Below, one piece after another: positions 43,071 through 53,990 of a stretch of DNA of 64,000 bases. The position numbers and the translations under genes were made by a program. The notes beneath the pieces were generated by a model. It did no database searches, was not told where the DNA came from, and saw only the letters and a program-made list of their open reading frames with translations. Origin of the DNA: Athripsodes cinereus. Its lineage: Eukaryota > Arthropoda > Insecta > Trichoptera > Leptoceridae. The stretch is taken from contig OX388327.1 of NCBI GenBank assembly GCA_947579605.1, forward strand, positions 9,473,122 through 9,537,121, written 5' to 3'. The stretch's first letter is position 1, and every line of letters starts with the position of its first letter.

Positions 43071-43252
43071 TTTTTTTTAAAAGATATATCTGGGCTTATT
43101 TATAAACCCAAATACAACCTTATATATACACCTTTCACAGTAAGCTAAAAGCTTGTGTCGTGAAAGGGGAGTTTGCCGGCACCTGGGATCGAACCCCGGA
43201 CCTCATGTTCATAAGGCCGAGACTCTACCTCCAGGCTACCGACGAACTCATT
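43071..43252 (-). mobile_element. tRNA-derived SINE family Y, full length, inserted at the 5' end of X
   Basis: On the minus strand: GAGTTCGTCGGTAGCCTGG, AGGTAGAGTCTCGGCC, B box GGGTTCGATCCC (plus strand GGGATCGAACCCC near 43188), GCCGGCAAACTCCCCTTTC, the Y body and a poly(A) tail (T run at 43069-43080). Confidence 0.82.
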
Positions 43253-43259
43253 AATATTA

Positions 43260-43900
43260 GTAAATATGAAAGAAAAACGGAATTTTTGAGAATATTGTAT
43301 TGACCAAATATGTTTTGAAGTAAATTTAATTAGAGAAAATTCTATTCGAAAGAAACGAAAATAAAACTACCTACGCAGGAAAATAAAACTTATAAAAAAA
43401 AAACAGAACAACCATTTAAATTCAAATTTATTACAAAAATTCAAGAAGAAGATGTTCGAAAAGACATGGAACACAATATTTCATAAAACAATAACATAAT
43501 AACGATCGTATATATTTTGTTCCTTTTTTAAAAAAGTATAACCATAACATTTTTAGCCGAGTATTATATTTATTTATAGCGCTAGTAGTAGTTGAGGTGA
43601 ATTAGTGATGGGCAATGTATATTATTTATATTATGGGAACCGTCAAGAGGAACATATAAATATTGCTTAAAAAAAATAGAAGGAAAAATGATAGTCAAAC
43701 ATGATATCATGCGGCGAAGCGATGATGTGTTCTGCTTCCAAATCTAAAATAACGAATTCATTCATACAATAAAAAATATAAACAATATATAAATAAAATG
43801 TGTTCATCAATATTCTATATTAGTGTCCGAAATTATTGTTTTCTTTGTAATCCTCGGTAAAAAAAATAGGTAGGTACACCATTACTTCCTTTAAGTTTTC
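43260..43900. other. Non-coding, AT-rich
   Basis: No gene or repeat recognised. Confidence 0.45.
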
Positions 43901-43904
43901 TTAA

Positions 43905-44080
43905 AGCCTTTGGCAATGAACTCTTTTCAGTAAGTTTTCAAGTTTCAACATTAAAAAAGGAAATTTAACATTTTAATTTCAGCAATGATGACATCATACA
44001 TATAGGTTTGTTTATTACACGCAGTAACATCACTGTTTACCTCACTAGTAAAGGATGTCGTGATGGTATAGATGGATAAT
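43905..44080 (+). repeat. Family X, degraded
   Basis: GGCAATGAACTCTTTTCAG, TAAGTTTTCAAGTTTC, TTTCAGCAATGATGAC, TTTATTACACGCAGTAAC and ATGTCGTGATGGTATAGATG. Confidence 0.65.
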
Positions 44081-44327
44081 TAAAAACATACAGACACTTT
44101 GTCATGTTAAAATATCAGAAACCTATGATGCTCAAGAATTTAAAGGTCGAACGAGTGTCAAGTAAGAGAAATCGACCTGCTTGAATGAGGATTTGTAATA
44201 AGTCAGAAATAAAAAATATATAGGTACTCGAATAGATTTAGATATCTCAAATTGTGCAGAATATTCTCTGCCTATCTTGTAATGGTAAGGGACAAGAAAT
44301 GTATTAATTTAGAAAATTATCTAGATA

Positions 44328-45112
44328 AACCATCATGCCATAGATGTCTCACAAGTGGAGAAGCCAGTGGAATAACTCCATGTAATAAACACATGAGTTG
44401 TCTTCTCCATGCCAATAAATTAAGAAATTCAGGATAGGTTGCATAACTATATTTCTTCTGTGAATTGTAGATGTTCAATTTCTTATTATACTATACTATA
44501 CTATACCCTCACGCCGTGTCCCAAGTGGGGTAGGCAGAGAGAACGGAACGCCAAACAGATCTATCTTTACACACTTCCTTCGCTTCCTCCACATTCATAC
44601 AGTTCCTCATACACGCACGTCGGTTCCTCTTACTCAACACGCGGCCGTCCTTGAGAATTTGATCCACGTGATCAAGCCACGTGGTTCTCGGACGCCCGCG
44701 TTTCCTCACACCCTTTCTTTCAGATAAGTATATCCTCTTTGTCATTCTTTCCTCTTTCATTCGTTCCACATGACCAAACCATCTCAATTTATTTACACGC
44801 ATTCTGTCCACAACAGTCTTCTTGCATCCGCTCATTCTTCTAATATCCTCATTCTTCACTCTATCACGCAGCGTTTTACCAACCATTCTTCTCAACGATC
44901 GCATCTCTACTGCATTTATTCCACTTTCGTCCTTCTTCAACCACGTCCATGTCTCGCTTGCATACGTAAGTGACGGTACCAGAATGGTATTGTGCACCAG
45001 CATTTTAGCCATGTTCGACACATTGTCATTGCTGACAATGGGTCGAAGTGCACCGTTTACTCTAGCACCGGCCACTTTCTTATTCGTAATTTAAAAAACA
45101 AAAATAATAAAA
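44328..45112 (-). repeat. Family X copy split by a PTWDTA-family LINE
   Basis: Left part (44328-44487): plus-strand ATCATGCCATAGATGTCTC, ACAAGTGGAGAAGCCAGTGG, TGTCTTCTCCATGCCAATAA, TTCAGGATAGGTTGCATAA, GAATTGTAGATGTTC. Right part (45085-45112) carries the rest of the AATAAGA word. The LINE lies between with a TTTCTTATT duplication. Confidence 0.7.
44488..45075 (-). mobile_element. 5'-truncated PTWDTA-family LINE with 9 bp target duplication
   Basis: The minus strand encodes about 188 residues of the C-terminus of a non-LTR retrotransposon protein: GARVNGALRPIVSNDNVS, VLVPSLTYASETWTWLKK-like, AVEMRSLRRMVGKTLRDRVK, RMRVNKLRWFGHVERM, RKRGRPRTTWLDHVDQILK, RNRRACMRNCMNVEEAK and SVLSAYPTWDTA before the stop at 44509. 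The frame starts at the truncation point with GTG, not a real start. The tail is GGTATAGTATAGTATAGTA. TTTCTTATT flanks both sides (44479-44487, 45076-45084). Related fragments at 2225-2482 and 52185-52268. The last codons and 3' end match the 3' end of family X. Confidence 0.85.
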
Positions 45113-45602
45113 TGTAAAATCTTTGAAAGCTTCCTTGAAATTTTACCTTGAATAATAAAGGGTTCACATGATATTGGCAGCCTTGAATCTGCTGGGCTCT
45201 TGCAGTTTATAGGTGGAAGATGCGAATGAACGAAGCACTCACCGAGGAGCAGTATCCGTAATAACAGTAATATAAAATTAATGTTCTCAAATTGAACACA
45301 TGTAAAATTAAAACATTCTAAATTCAAATTTTATAATGCCCCGACAAAGTTGTTGGGTGGGTGCCTACCTGTCTATGATTAATATTATCATATTTTTTGT
45401 ATGTATGTATGTATGTACCTATATTATTACAACGATAATATACATAGTAAAATGATTAATGAAATAAGATCGGTGTTTAAAAAATAATAGACACTTAATC
45501 AACGCGTAGAATCGATGCAAAGAACACTAATAATAAAAATCTATACGCCATATCGGAGCGAAACTACACTATATCGAGTTTTTAACCAAAGTAACTTACG
45601 CA
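45113..45602. other. Non-coding, no clear feature
   Basis: ATGT repeats (TATGTATGTATGTATG near 45400). No gene. Confidence 0.4.
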
Positions 45603-45604
45603 CA

Positions 45605-45771
45605 CACTGAGAGAAATACTAACGAAATTTCACAATGATTGTTGGTAAATTTACCAATGATTTGTTTGCGAAAAGTTAATATTATAGATTCGTACTAACG
45701 AATCGTTGACTATCTCTGGTCCTAATCTGATAGTACGCACCAATGATTCGTTGTGAGTATTTTTATCAGTG
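45605..45771. mobile_element. MITE with CACTGAG ends, copy 1
   Basis: Ends CACTGAGAGAAATACT and AGTATTTTTATCAGTG are inverted. The interior has TAACGAAATTTCACAATGAT and TCTGATAGTACGCACCAATG. CA flanks both sides. Compare 54073-54213. Confidence 0.7.
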
Positions 45772-45999
45772 CACTGTGTTTAGTTAAAGTGACTTATGAA
45801 CACTAAAGTGACTTATGAACTCCAATGACCTATACACTTAGATGGTCCTCGCTTTTGATGACATATTCACCTATCTTGAAAACATGTTGTATGTTGTGAG
45901 TGATATTCATAGATATAGGAATGGTGTCAAATTTTTGGTTAAGCAAACTGATACCATTTTAATATGATATCATTAAGTTAAAAAAATCTTTGATAAGGG

Positions 46000-46452
46000 G
46001 TATTCAGGCATATTCACTTTTTCAGTGATCACTCTGGATGATCCTCCAAATTGAAAAGGTGTGAATAGACGTTTCATCAAAAGTGATCACTAGCGATGAC
46101 GGATGAAAGTGATTACCACTCGACATAATTTTGATGAAAGTCCTTTTCACTGAATGGCCATAAACAAGTTTTTCCTATTCTTAGTCTTTATCTCTATGAA
46201 TAAGTACCTATTGAATACCAAAATCATAGACAAAATGCTGTTGTGTACTTACGAGAATTTAATTAATTTGTTTAAGTTTTAAAGCACCTACTGTTATTTT
46301 TCATTAATTTTAAATATCTTTAAAATAAATGAAAAATATAATAAGTTTATATAAAATAGAATGAATAAGTGTGAATAGACGTGTTCACTTTTGATGAAAA
46401 GTTTTCACCATGACACTCTGAATGGTCATCCAAAGTGAAATAATCTGAATGC
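46000..46452. mobile_element. MITE-like element with TATTCAGG/CATTCAGA ends
   Basis: Left end TATTCAGGCATATTCACTTT, right end the complement of CATTCAGATTATTTCACTTT. Inner inverted words include GTGTGAATAGACG and TCATCAAAAGTGA. About 450 bp, no ORF. No confident target duplication. Confidence 0.6.
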
Positions 46453-46874
46453 TACTATAGTAATTTTGTGTTAACAGACAACATGTGAGAGACGAATTGC
46501 CATTTGGTTTAAAAAAATTGATTGAAATATTATACTATACTGAAATTGGCGTCTCGCGACATAGTGTAGTCTAGCTCTGACATACAGAAATGTAATTTAA
46601 CCGGTAGATAATAATATTATTATTATTTGATAGTAAGAAAGTAGTTATCTAAACAATGTTCATTCATCTTGTAGGCGTGACATAACCGTAGCCAGCCAGC
46701 CAGCCGTCTGGTCAGGTAGATTTGAATTTCGTACAAACTGTCAAACACTGATTAAATTAGTAGTGGTACCAAAGAGAAGAATGACAACGATTCGAAATAA
46801 GAACAACTAAATATTATTTTGTTCTATAAACAAATTTCATATAATTATTGTAGGTACGTAGTTATTAGGTATAT

Positions 46875-47118
46875 AAATAGGTCAACCACTCTGTTTTGTA
46901 TGCTTTCGAGTGTCCTGTAAAAGGCAGGTAGGTACCTACTTATTCTTAATCGGCATGTATTAAAATGGTTTAAAATCTTCAATTCAGCAATAAGGTATGT
47001 GACCCATCTTGAATGTTTAACATTTTATAAAGGCACTAAGCAGACGATCCGCATCTTTGTTATATGCAGTTAAACTATTGATTACCCCACTTGTGAGAAA
47101 TACAATGATTGTATAATT
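46875..47118 (+). repeat. Family X retroposon, nearly full length, diverged
   Basis: AGGTCAACCACTCTGTTTTG, TTTCGAGTGTCCTGTAAAAG, ATTCAGCAATAAGGTATG, CCCATCTTGAATG, TTATATGCAGTTAAACTATT, TACCCCACTTGTGAG. Confidence 0.75.
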
Positions 47119-47261
47119 GGTGATTTTAATAACGTAAATGGAAGGTATGAGGACACATTAAGACGAGAAGATACAAAATGAAATACGTAATTTCAAAAAT
47201 CTACAGATTTTCTTTCATGTGCCAACAAAAATAAAATATATTTGGGGTGTGAAGCAGACAA

Positions 47262-47516
47262 TTTCCCGTGGAGAACCCGGTAAAGAATTGGTCTCCCACT
47301 CTTCTCCATAAGTTTTCGAGTGTCCTGTAAAAGGCAGGTGTATGAAAAAATAAGACATTTTACATCTTAAATTCAGCGATGAGGTTTGCCACCCATCCTG
47401 AATGTCTTGATTTTATATTGGCACGGAGAAGACAGCTTGCATATTTTATATGCAGCTGGTCTGCTGGCTACCCCACTTGTGGGATATGCCGTGATGGTAT
47501 AGATAGAGAGGAGAGA
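47262..47516 (+). mobile_element. Family X retroposon, full length with target duplication
   Basis: 255 bp flanked by GAAGCAGACAA (47251-47261 and 47517-47527). Same layout as 38276-38524. The 3' end CTGCTGGCTACCCCACTTGT, GGGATATGCCGTGATGGTAT is followed by an AGATAGAGAGGAGAGA tail. Confidence 0.88.
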
Positions 47517-47529
47517 GAAGCAGACAAAG

Positions 47530-48050
47530 TAAATGTCACAATTTAAAATTGATATGACAATCAAAAATATTATTCTAATTTACATACATTGTTGCATCAA
47601 CAATATCATTTTAATCGTGAAATCTGACAAACCATTGCACAAAACCATGGATAAAATAGTAATAATTTTAATATTCACCATAGATACCTACTTAACTGCC
47701 AGCAAAGCATTTAAATATAGTACAATAATATTATAAAATAATATGCAAGTTGTGGGTAGAATCAAATTCTAGAATAGCATTTAAATTCAAGATTATTCAT
47801 ACCTACAACAACTAGTAATAATTTCACGGTACTCAAACTAGGTAGGTAGATTTGATGTGATGGCAACATTCTGACATCCAATGAGATATGGAATGTTATG
47901 ATTTATAATTTATCATGTTTTATCTATGGTTTATAGTTCAAAATTCTAATTTTCCGTAGAACGGTTTAATGTTTTGAAGAATTTTATCGAAAAGAACAAC
48001 TTGAATACATTTTAGGTGAACATTCAATAAAAACTTGAAATTTTAATTTA
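47530..48050. other. Non-coding, AT-rich
   Basis: No gene or repeat recognised. Confidence 0.45.
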
Positions 48051-48054
48051 AATT

Positions 48055-48207
48055 GCGTTAGTTGCAAGAGATCTCGCATTTGCGATAAACTCGCCCTCTG
48101 TATATTGATTGTATCTAATTTCAATGATTGATCAATGTAGGTATACCTTCTATGTAATTGTAATCGATGTACAGTAAAAATTGAATAAATAAATAAATAA
48201 AATACTT
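48055..48207 (+). repeat. Repeat V, best copy
   Basis: GCGTTAGTTGCAAGAGATCT, CGCATTTGCGATAAACTCGC, CCTCTGTATATTGATTGTAT, then an end GAATAAATAAATAAATAAAA. The CTCGCATTTGCGATAA stem and AATA-repeat tail suggest a LINE 3' end. Confidence 0.65.
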
Positions 48208-48437
48208 ATCCTTTGATGCTGTTATAGGTGTGTTACATACAGGTTACTCCAAAAGACATTTTAAAAAATTAGGAAGTCAAAAAATATACATTTTCATATA
48301 TTTATCATCGTACAAGGTCAGGAGATGTGCTTTTTTTAAATTTTTTAATTCCCGTGCAATATAGCGTTAAAAAAGATTCGTGGCTTTAGCTCAAGATGTG
48401 ATAAATTGCAAACATGTATCGCATTTGTAACTAACAT

Positions 48438-48578
48438 ACATGTCGTCTTCTAATTATCATGTAATAGTAGACATCGAGAAATAGGTGCTACATCTCTAGA
48501 AGATGTTTAATTTTTTTGTTTTATGAATGTGTGTTTTACAGGACATTTGAAAACTTTTCGGTATGTTTAAAAAAGAAG
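48438..48578 (-). repeat. Family X, 5' two thirds, degraded
   Basis: Plus-strand CATGTCGTCTTCTAATTATC, TTTTACAGGACATTTGAAAA and CTTTTCGGTATG match inverted X. Confidence 0.5.
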
Positions 48579-48604
48579 ATGAATCTAAATTTTAAATAAA
48601 CTCA

Positions 48605-48722
48605 AATACATCCTCACAGTAAGCAATATGCTTGTGTCGTGAAAGTGGAGTAAGTCGGCAGCGGATGGAATCGAACCCGGATATCTCTATTGAAAGTCCG
48701 AGACTCTACGACCAACTCAGTA
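48605..48722 (-). mobile_element. tRNA-derived SINE family Z, best copy
   Basis: On the minus strand: GAGTTGGTCGTAGAGTCTCG, GACTTTCAATAGAGATATCC, B box GGGTTCGATTCC (plus strand 48669-48680), ATCCGCTGCCGACTTACTCC, ACTTTCACGACACAAGC and TTGCTTACTGTGAGG. Different body from family Y, although the two share CACGACACAAGC and ACTGTGA words. Confidence 0.75.
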
Positions 48723-48969
48723 TGCAATTAGATACAAAAAAATATTTGACATAACTGCCACTAGGTACCTACTACTACACAAACATATAATCTACCACAA
48801 GTGAGGCAACTTATAGTGAGGTAAGTTTTGAAATAGGTAATTATAAGAAACAAAAGCAATTAAGTAAAAACATTTTTAGAAAAAATGTATGTCGATGATA
48901 TATTCATTCATTAAATAAGTACCCACCCAGGTATATTTAAGCAAAGACTAAAGACGTATTACTTTTAGT

Positions 48970-49475
48970 TAGTGATGTGAGAAGAGAAAATTCTCGAGAA
49001 CGAGAAATTTTTCCGAGAATTTCTCCTCTGATGGAAGAGAAATTTCTCTCCATAATTTTTCTTAGTGGTATTATGACCTTTCGCCCAGTACACTTTGCAG
49101 CCAAACTCATTGATCCAAAAATTTGTGGGGCTGATTAAGGCCCAAATCAGAGGTTATTAACACTTTTTTTCCATGTACGTACCTGCAATCTTTTTTTTTA
49201 ACTTAAATATGGGCATGTGGGGTGTCAAACATCAAGATTTTTCATCAGTTATTAGCACTTTTTTTATGTAGGTACCTAATATTTTTTTGTTTCCGTAATT
49301 AATTGTAGGCATATTGGTGATAAATTGTCTCAACATTTGTACATTGTTATTGATTGATTGAATAAAATATTTATTATTATTATGCTGTTACATAAAAAAT
49401 AAAAAAATTCTCTACTTCGAGAAATTTCTCGGTAAATTTCTCCAAAAATTATTTCTTGAGAATTCCACAACACTA
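48970..49475. mobile_element. Non-autonomous hAT-type element with 8 bp target duplication
   Basis: 506 bp flanked by CTTTTAGT (48962-48969 and 49476-49483). Ends TAGTGATGTG and CACAACACTA are inverted (9 of 10). The TAGNG start and 8 bp duplication are the hallmarks of the hAT superfamily. Sub-terminal inverted words around CGAGAAATTTCTC and TTCTCGAGAACGAGAAATTT form further hairpins. No transposase ORF. Confidence 0.85.
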
Positions 49476-49483
49476 CTTTTAGT

Positions 49484-49950
49484 ATGTAGGTAGGTAGTTA
49501 CTTGTTTTAATTTTTTTATTTGTCAATTTCACGTAACAAGAGAATAAACGTTTATTATTTAAAAAAAAAAGAAATATAAAGATTCGGATGTGTAAAGTGA
49601 AATATCATTTCATTTAGTGAAGGTTTCCTTCAATCAAAATTTCTCAGTATACCTATATAATATTATGTAGATCTATGTATAAGGCAACCACCCTACAAAC
49701 CTCTTCTATCTCACTCCATCTCGTTCCCAATTGAACCACCCTAAATCCACCCCCGTTTTCCTATCATTTCCCACCGTATATCTATCTACCTACATACACA
49801 TTACTCGGGAATATATACCTAGCTATACCTATTATGTACTCGATGTTGGCAAATATTATAATATAGGTACCTACCCTAAAACATGGTTCTCAAATCATAC
49901 GGCAGTATTTAAATCATAAATTTCTTGTTATAATAAGGGAATATATTTTT
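49484..49950. other. Non-coding, no clear feature
   Basis: AT-rich. The 62-codon frame at 49731 has no recognised content. Confidence 0.4.
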
Positions 49951-49954
49951 TTCC

Positions 49955-50030
49955 GGGTTGGCTGGAAGAGATCGCTTATGCGATAAGCCCGCCTTTTGGA
50001 AGGTACTTTTTGTAAACATGATTTTTTTTA
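49955..50030 (+). repeat. Repeat V, copy 4
   Basis: CCGGGTTGGCTGGAAGAGAT, CGCTTATGCGATAAGCCCGC, CTTTTGGAAGG. Confidence 0.6.
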
Positions 50031-50078
50031 TTTATTTATTCATCAATTTTTTTACACATTTTTTATCATAGTTAAACA

Positions 50079-50149
50079 TGACATTAAATTTCAATGACTC
50101 AACTTCAAAAAGAGATAATCTCGTGTTTGAAGTTGAGTTACATTGATAA
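50079..50149. ncRNA. Hairpin, weak microRNA-precursor-like candidate
   Basis: TCAATGACTCAACTTCAAA and TTTGAAGTTGAGTTACATTGA pair over about 19-20 bp with one offset, around a 16-base loop that itself holds GAGATAATCTC. Length and loop fit a small precursor, but arm bulges, conservation and expression are unknown. It may be a MITE remnant. Confidence 0.25.
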
Positions 50150-50261
50150 AATATTACAAAACAATACAAAAAGTAAATTAAAAAAAAACACTATACTTTA
50201 AACAACATATTTTGCCAATAAAGTTTAATTAATTTACAAATTTACTTATTATTTATATTTC

Positions 50262-50505
50262 GTTCCGTGAAGTCCTCCAAAAAAATAATTCCGTGTAAGT
50301 TTTCGAGTATTCTGTAAAAGGCAGGTGTTCATAAGACATCATAAATAAAACATTTAATATCTTTAATTCAGAAATGAAGTGTGCACCCTATACTTAATGT
50401 CTTATTTTTTTGGCAAGTAGAGGAAAGCTTGCATGTCTATTACATCAACTAGTTAACTAATATGTAACTTGTGGGATATACCATGATGATATAGAAAGAA
50501 AATTG
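50262..50505 (+). repeat. Family X retroposon, nearly full length
   Basis: TTCCGTGAAGTCCTCC, TAAGTTTTCGAGTATTCTG, TAAAAGGCAGGTGTTCATAA, ATTCAGAAATGAAGTGTGC, TTAATGTCTTATTTTTTTGG, GAAAGCTTGCATGTCTATTA, CTTGTGGGATATACCATG. Confidence 0.75.
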
Positions 50506-50530
50506 ATATTTTGAAAACTATCGAAACATT

Positions 50531-50692
50531 TTTTTTAAAGATGTATATGGATTTTTGTTATAAACCTAAATACATACTTATACACCTTTCACAGTAAGCT
50601 TAAAGCTAGTATCATGGAAGGGGAGTTTGTCGGCACTTGGGATCGAACCGCGCACATCTTGTGCATGAGGCCGACGAATTCGTTTTTGAACA
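50531..50692 (-). mobile_element. SINE family Y, diverged
   Basis: Plus-strand T run at 50531, ACACCTTTCACAGTAAGCT, GAAGGGGAGTTTGTCGGCAC, GGGATCGAACCGCGCAC (B box) and TGCATGAGGCCGACGAATTC. Confidence 0.75.
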
Positions 50693-50699
50693 AAAACAT

Positions 50700-52180
50700 T
50701 GATATTATTTTTATTTTTTTGCTCATCAACGCTCTTCTCAGGAACATGGGTTATCGGTTAATAGATTCTACTTCAGTGAGAATATGAGTGATAAATACAT
50801 TACACAAATGTAAAGTGAATAAAAAATATAAATATTTTTTTTATAAGTACGAAATATAATGAAATAGGGTTTGATTGAAGACAATTTGTATTTATAAATA
50901 ACTTTTACAATCAGAACATTTACAATGTCAAAATTAAAACAAAAATAGATGATTAATTGGAAACATTGATAAAGAAAATGTAAGGGTACCCTATTACGAT
51001 AATAAAGTGAAGGTAAAACACACCAAAAGTAAATAATACCAATATTACTTTTCAGACATGTCACGTTGTTTTTATTAAACCTTATCAGAATTGAATATTT
51101 TACAATTACAATTAAATTAACAGTTGTTCAATTGATAAATTTCATAGAATGGGCCACTTGCAGTCGTGGGGGATTTTAATAAAAATGATCGAATTCAGTA
51201 AATTTGAGGTCGGAAAACACAAATAATATGTCAGTTAAAATTTTTTAAATATCTAAATTATGGAGAATTTCCAAAAATAAAACCCAAAATTTTTGACGTT
51301 TGTTAAAACACTCTAAACAGCTGATGACGTCACGGAGTCCCGTGAATCATAGTAACTTTCGCAACCACAGATTATAATCTCATACACACGTGGGACTCCG
51401 TGAATCAGGACAATCAGGTCCTTATCGTTACCATAGCAACTCATATATTATTTAGTCTAGTAAGGTCGAGTTATTCTTGGATAAGTCTTTTATAAAATTA
51501 ATAAAAGAAAACGCCTTTTTTCTTTCTTTTCATCATTTACATAGTACGTATTTCTTTCCACGTGTTTCCTCATTCAGGCAATGGCATTGTGATAATAATA
51601 AGTAATAATTATTTAAGGACGTGTAGAAGTTTGAGAAAATATGTTTGTGAGGTTACAGAGGGTAAAGAGGACGGCTGAGGTTATATGGGGCAAGAGGGGC
51701 AGGACGAAATTAGTTTTTATCACAAATCCTCCATTCCACGGATATTCGTACAGGACCGTGTTTTATACAACAAGTTCGAGGTCGTGCTCTGTGCCTGATT
51801 TTATATTACGATATTCTTGTCTATGAATTCATTAAAATAATATCGATGTCAATTTACAATTTACATAGTAGGCACATAGAATCTCCGTACTGCTACAAGT
51901 TTGTTGGAAGAGATTTCTTATACAACAAACTGCTTTTTGGCATTTTGCTTATTTTTCTTTCATGTTGTTTTATATTATTACACATGGACAATAAACGGAT
52001 AAAAAGGAGTCCTTTGACTCCAGAAAAATGTAATTTTAAAAAGTTGTATTTATTTATTTACTTCTGTTTATTCTTTACACTTTGAGAATATATAAATATT
52101 TATTAAATGTGCATGACGACTTGGATCAAATTTTTAATCGGATGAGTAAGACAAATCAATGTGCATTTACGATAAATTGC
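50700..52180. other. Non-coding, no confident feature
   Basis: A pair of inverted CACGGAGTCCC/GGGACTCCGTG words at 51331-51341 and 51392-51402 suggests the edge of a palindromic element. The 61-codon frame at 51641 (MFVRLQRVKRTAEVIWG) has no recognised domain. Confidence 0.35.
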
Positions 52181-52184
52181 ATGA

Positions 52185-52268
52185 ACGTGGAGGAAGCGAA
52201 GGATGTATGTAAGGATTGATCAAATTAGCATTCCATCCTCTCTGCCTACATCATTTGGGGTACAGCCC
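52185..52268 (+). mobile_element. Very short 3' end of the PTWDTA-family LINE
   Basis: TGCATGAACGTGGAGGAAGC encodes CMNVEEAKDVCKD, then a stop, then the region matching SAYPTWDTA (CTGCCTACATCATTTGGGGT). About 80 bp. Confidence 0.65.
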
Positions 52269-52269
52269 G

Positions 52270-53795
52270 AGAGCACAGTATGGCATTTTCTTTATATATT
52301 TTATATTGTAATTAGAAGAAATTAGTTCTGCTGGTGTATTGATTTTCACGTAATGAAATATTCGATAAGAGCTATTTAGGTATGTAGTTATTCCACTGTG
52401 ACTCGTCATACAATGGCTTGTTCATAATGAGCTTCCACCAAAATCCGGGGGTTGATAAACTGAACTTTATGGGACATTCAATGTTGATATTGCGCAAAAT
52501 AATAAGATTATTTTGTATTTTAGACATTGCATTTTGAAGCCATGTTTCCTTGTCTAAATACTTTATGATAATAGGTATGTATGTCAAATTGTTTTTATAG
52601 GTAGGCACTTTTAAAAATTGTCTATGAAACTAGGTTAAATATATTTTTTTACGAATTTATCAAGAAATCTAACTTGGTATATTTATTATTCTATGCCAAT
52701 TGGTTTTGTATTGGCTAATTGGTAAAGATTTGTCACGAAAATATAATTGATATCTGCTTCCAAACTCGTGAACTTTCAAATAGGATGTACCTACAGAGTT
52801 CGTAGATTTTATCCAAAGATAGGTACAATATACATAAGTGAATGATAATATATTTCTTGAGTAATTTTTGCGTGCTATTTTTCAGGTAACCTCAATTATG
52901 TTAATTCAGCAATTTCTTGTGTTCCTTATGTTTCCAAAAGGAATCATAAAGGGTGAAAATGAAAAGAACAATATTTATGGGAAAACAAAAAGAAATGTAT
53001 GTGGTATCAGAGTTTATCTTTTAGTTTCAAGCGGAATTCTAAACACATTTGAATTTGATAGTGCAGAAAGGATGTTTAGTACCTATAACACAAAATATTT
53101 ATAAAGAACTATTACTTAGTTTTTATATACTTCTTCACAAATCACTCATTTTGCTGGAAAAATATATCTAATTCATTTTATTTAGGTAGGTTGAATCTCA
53201 TGAACAATGTAATGCTTCCTCGGGCAGCATTTTCTTATAAATCATTAAACAAAATATCTGAGTTTATTACATGCAATTGACATGAATAGAATTTGTGAAA
53301 ATCAGGGTCGGATCGAGACCTAAAATGTGCCCGTCTTAAAAACATATATTATGACACCATTAAAGTTACAAATAAACTCACATTATAATCGAAAACACAG
53401 GACCCTAAGGACTCTCAGTGCATCACTTAAGGGGTGTCAATGTAATATTACTTTTAAAACAGTATAAATAGTTTTGTTTGTCTATTGGTGGTAGAAACAT
53501 TTAAATCTTCGTTACCTACTTATAAAACTCTACAAAACACCCAAATGTATTTTTTTTTTATTTTGCTATAGATATCTACAGTCAAAGACTCAGAATATAG
53601 TAGATACGATTGTTTTTTTCCTTATTGATTTTCAAACATATTATAATGTTTAATTACTCTTTTTTACTTTTTTATTCAATAATCTACTAGAATTAACACC
53701 TCATATTTTCACAGCCACTATACCCACATATCGTTACACGTTCTTTAAGAATATCTATATGATCATTAATAATTTTTGGTAAAGATTTCAAATAA
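52270..53795. other. Non-coding, AT-rich, no clear feature
   Basis: The 78-codon frame at 52868-53104 has no recognised domain and AT-driven composition. Confidence 0.4.
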
Positions 53796-53799
53796 CACA

Positions 53800-53990
53800 A
53801 CATAACATGTATAGACAATTATTCACACAGAACGAGCTAGTCCCAAACTCAGATGAATCTTGTATTATGGGTACTAACGCGACGATACACATACAATGCA
53901 CTAAACACATATACATGTAACACCCATAGACCCAGGACAATTTGAAAAAAGGTCATTCTTAACTTTGCCCTGGCCGGCAATCGAACCCGG
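53800..53990 (-). repeat. tRNA-derived SINE family W, 5'-truncated, joined to X
   Basis: Aligns with 63665-63891. Plus-strand ATAACATGTATAGACAATTA, TTCACACAGAACGAGCTAG, TCCCAAACTC, ACTAACGCGACGATACACAT, CACCCATAGACCCAGGACAA, GGCAATCGAACCCGGGA (B box) at 53975-53991, where X sequence begins. Confidence 0.75.
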
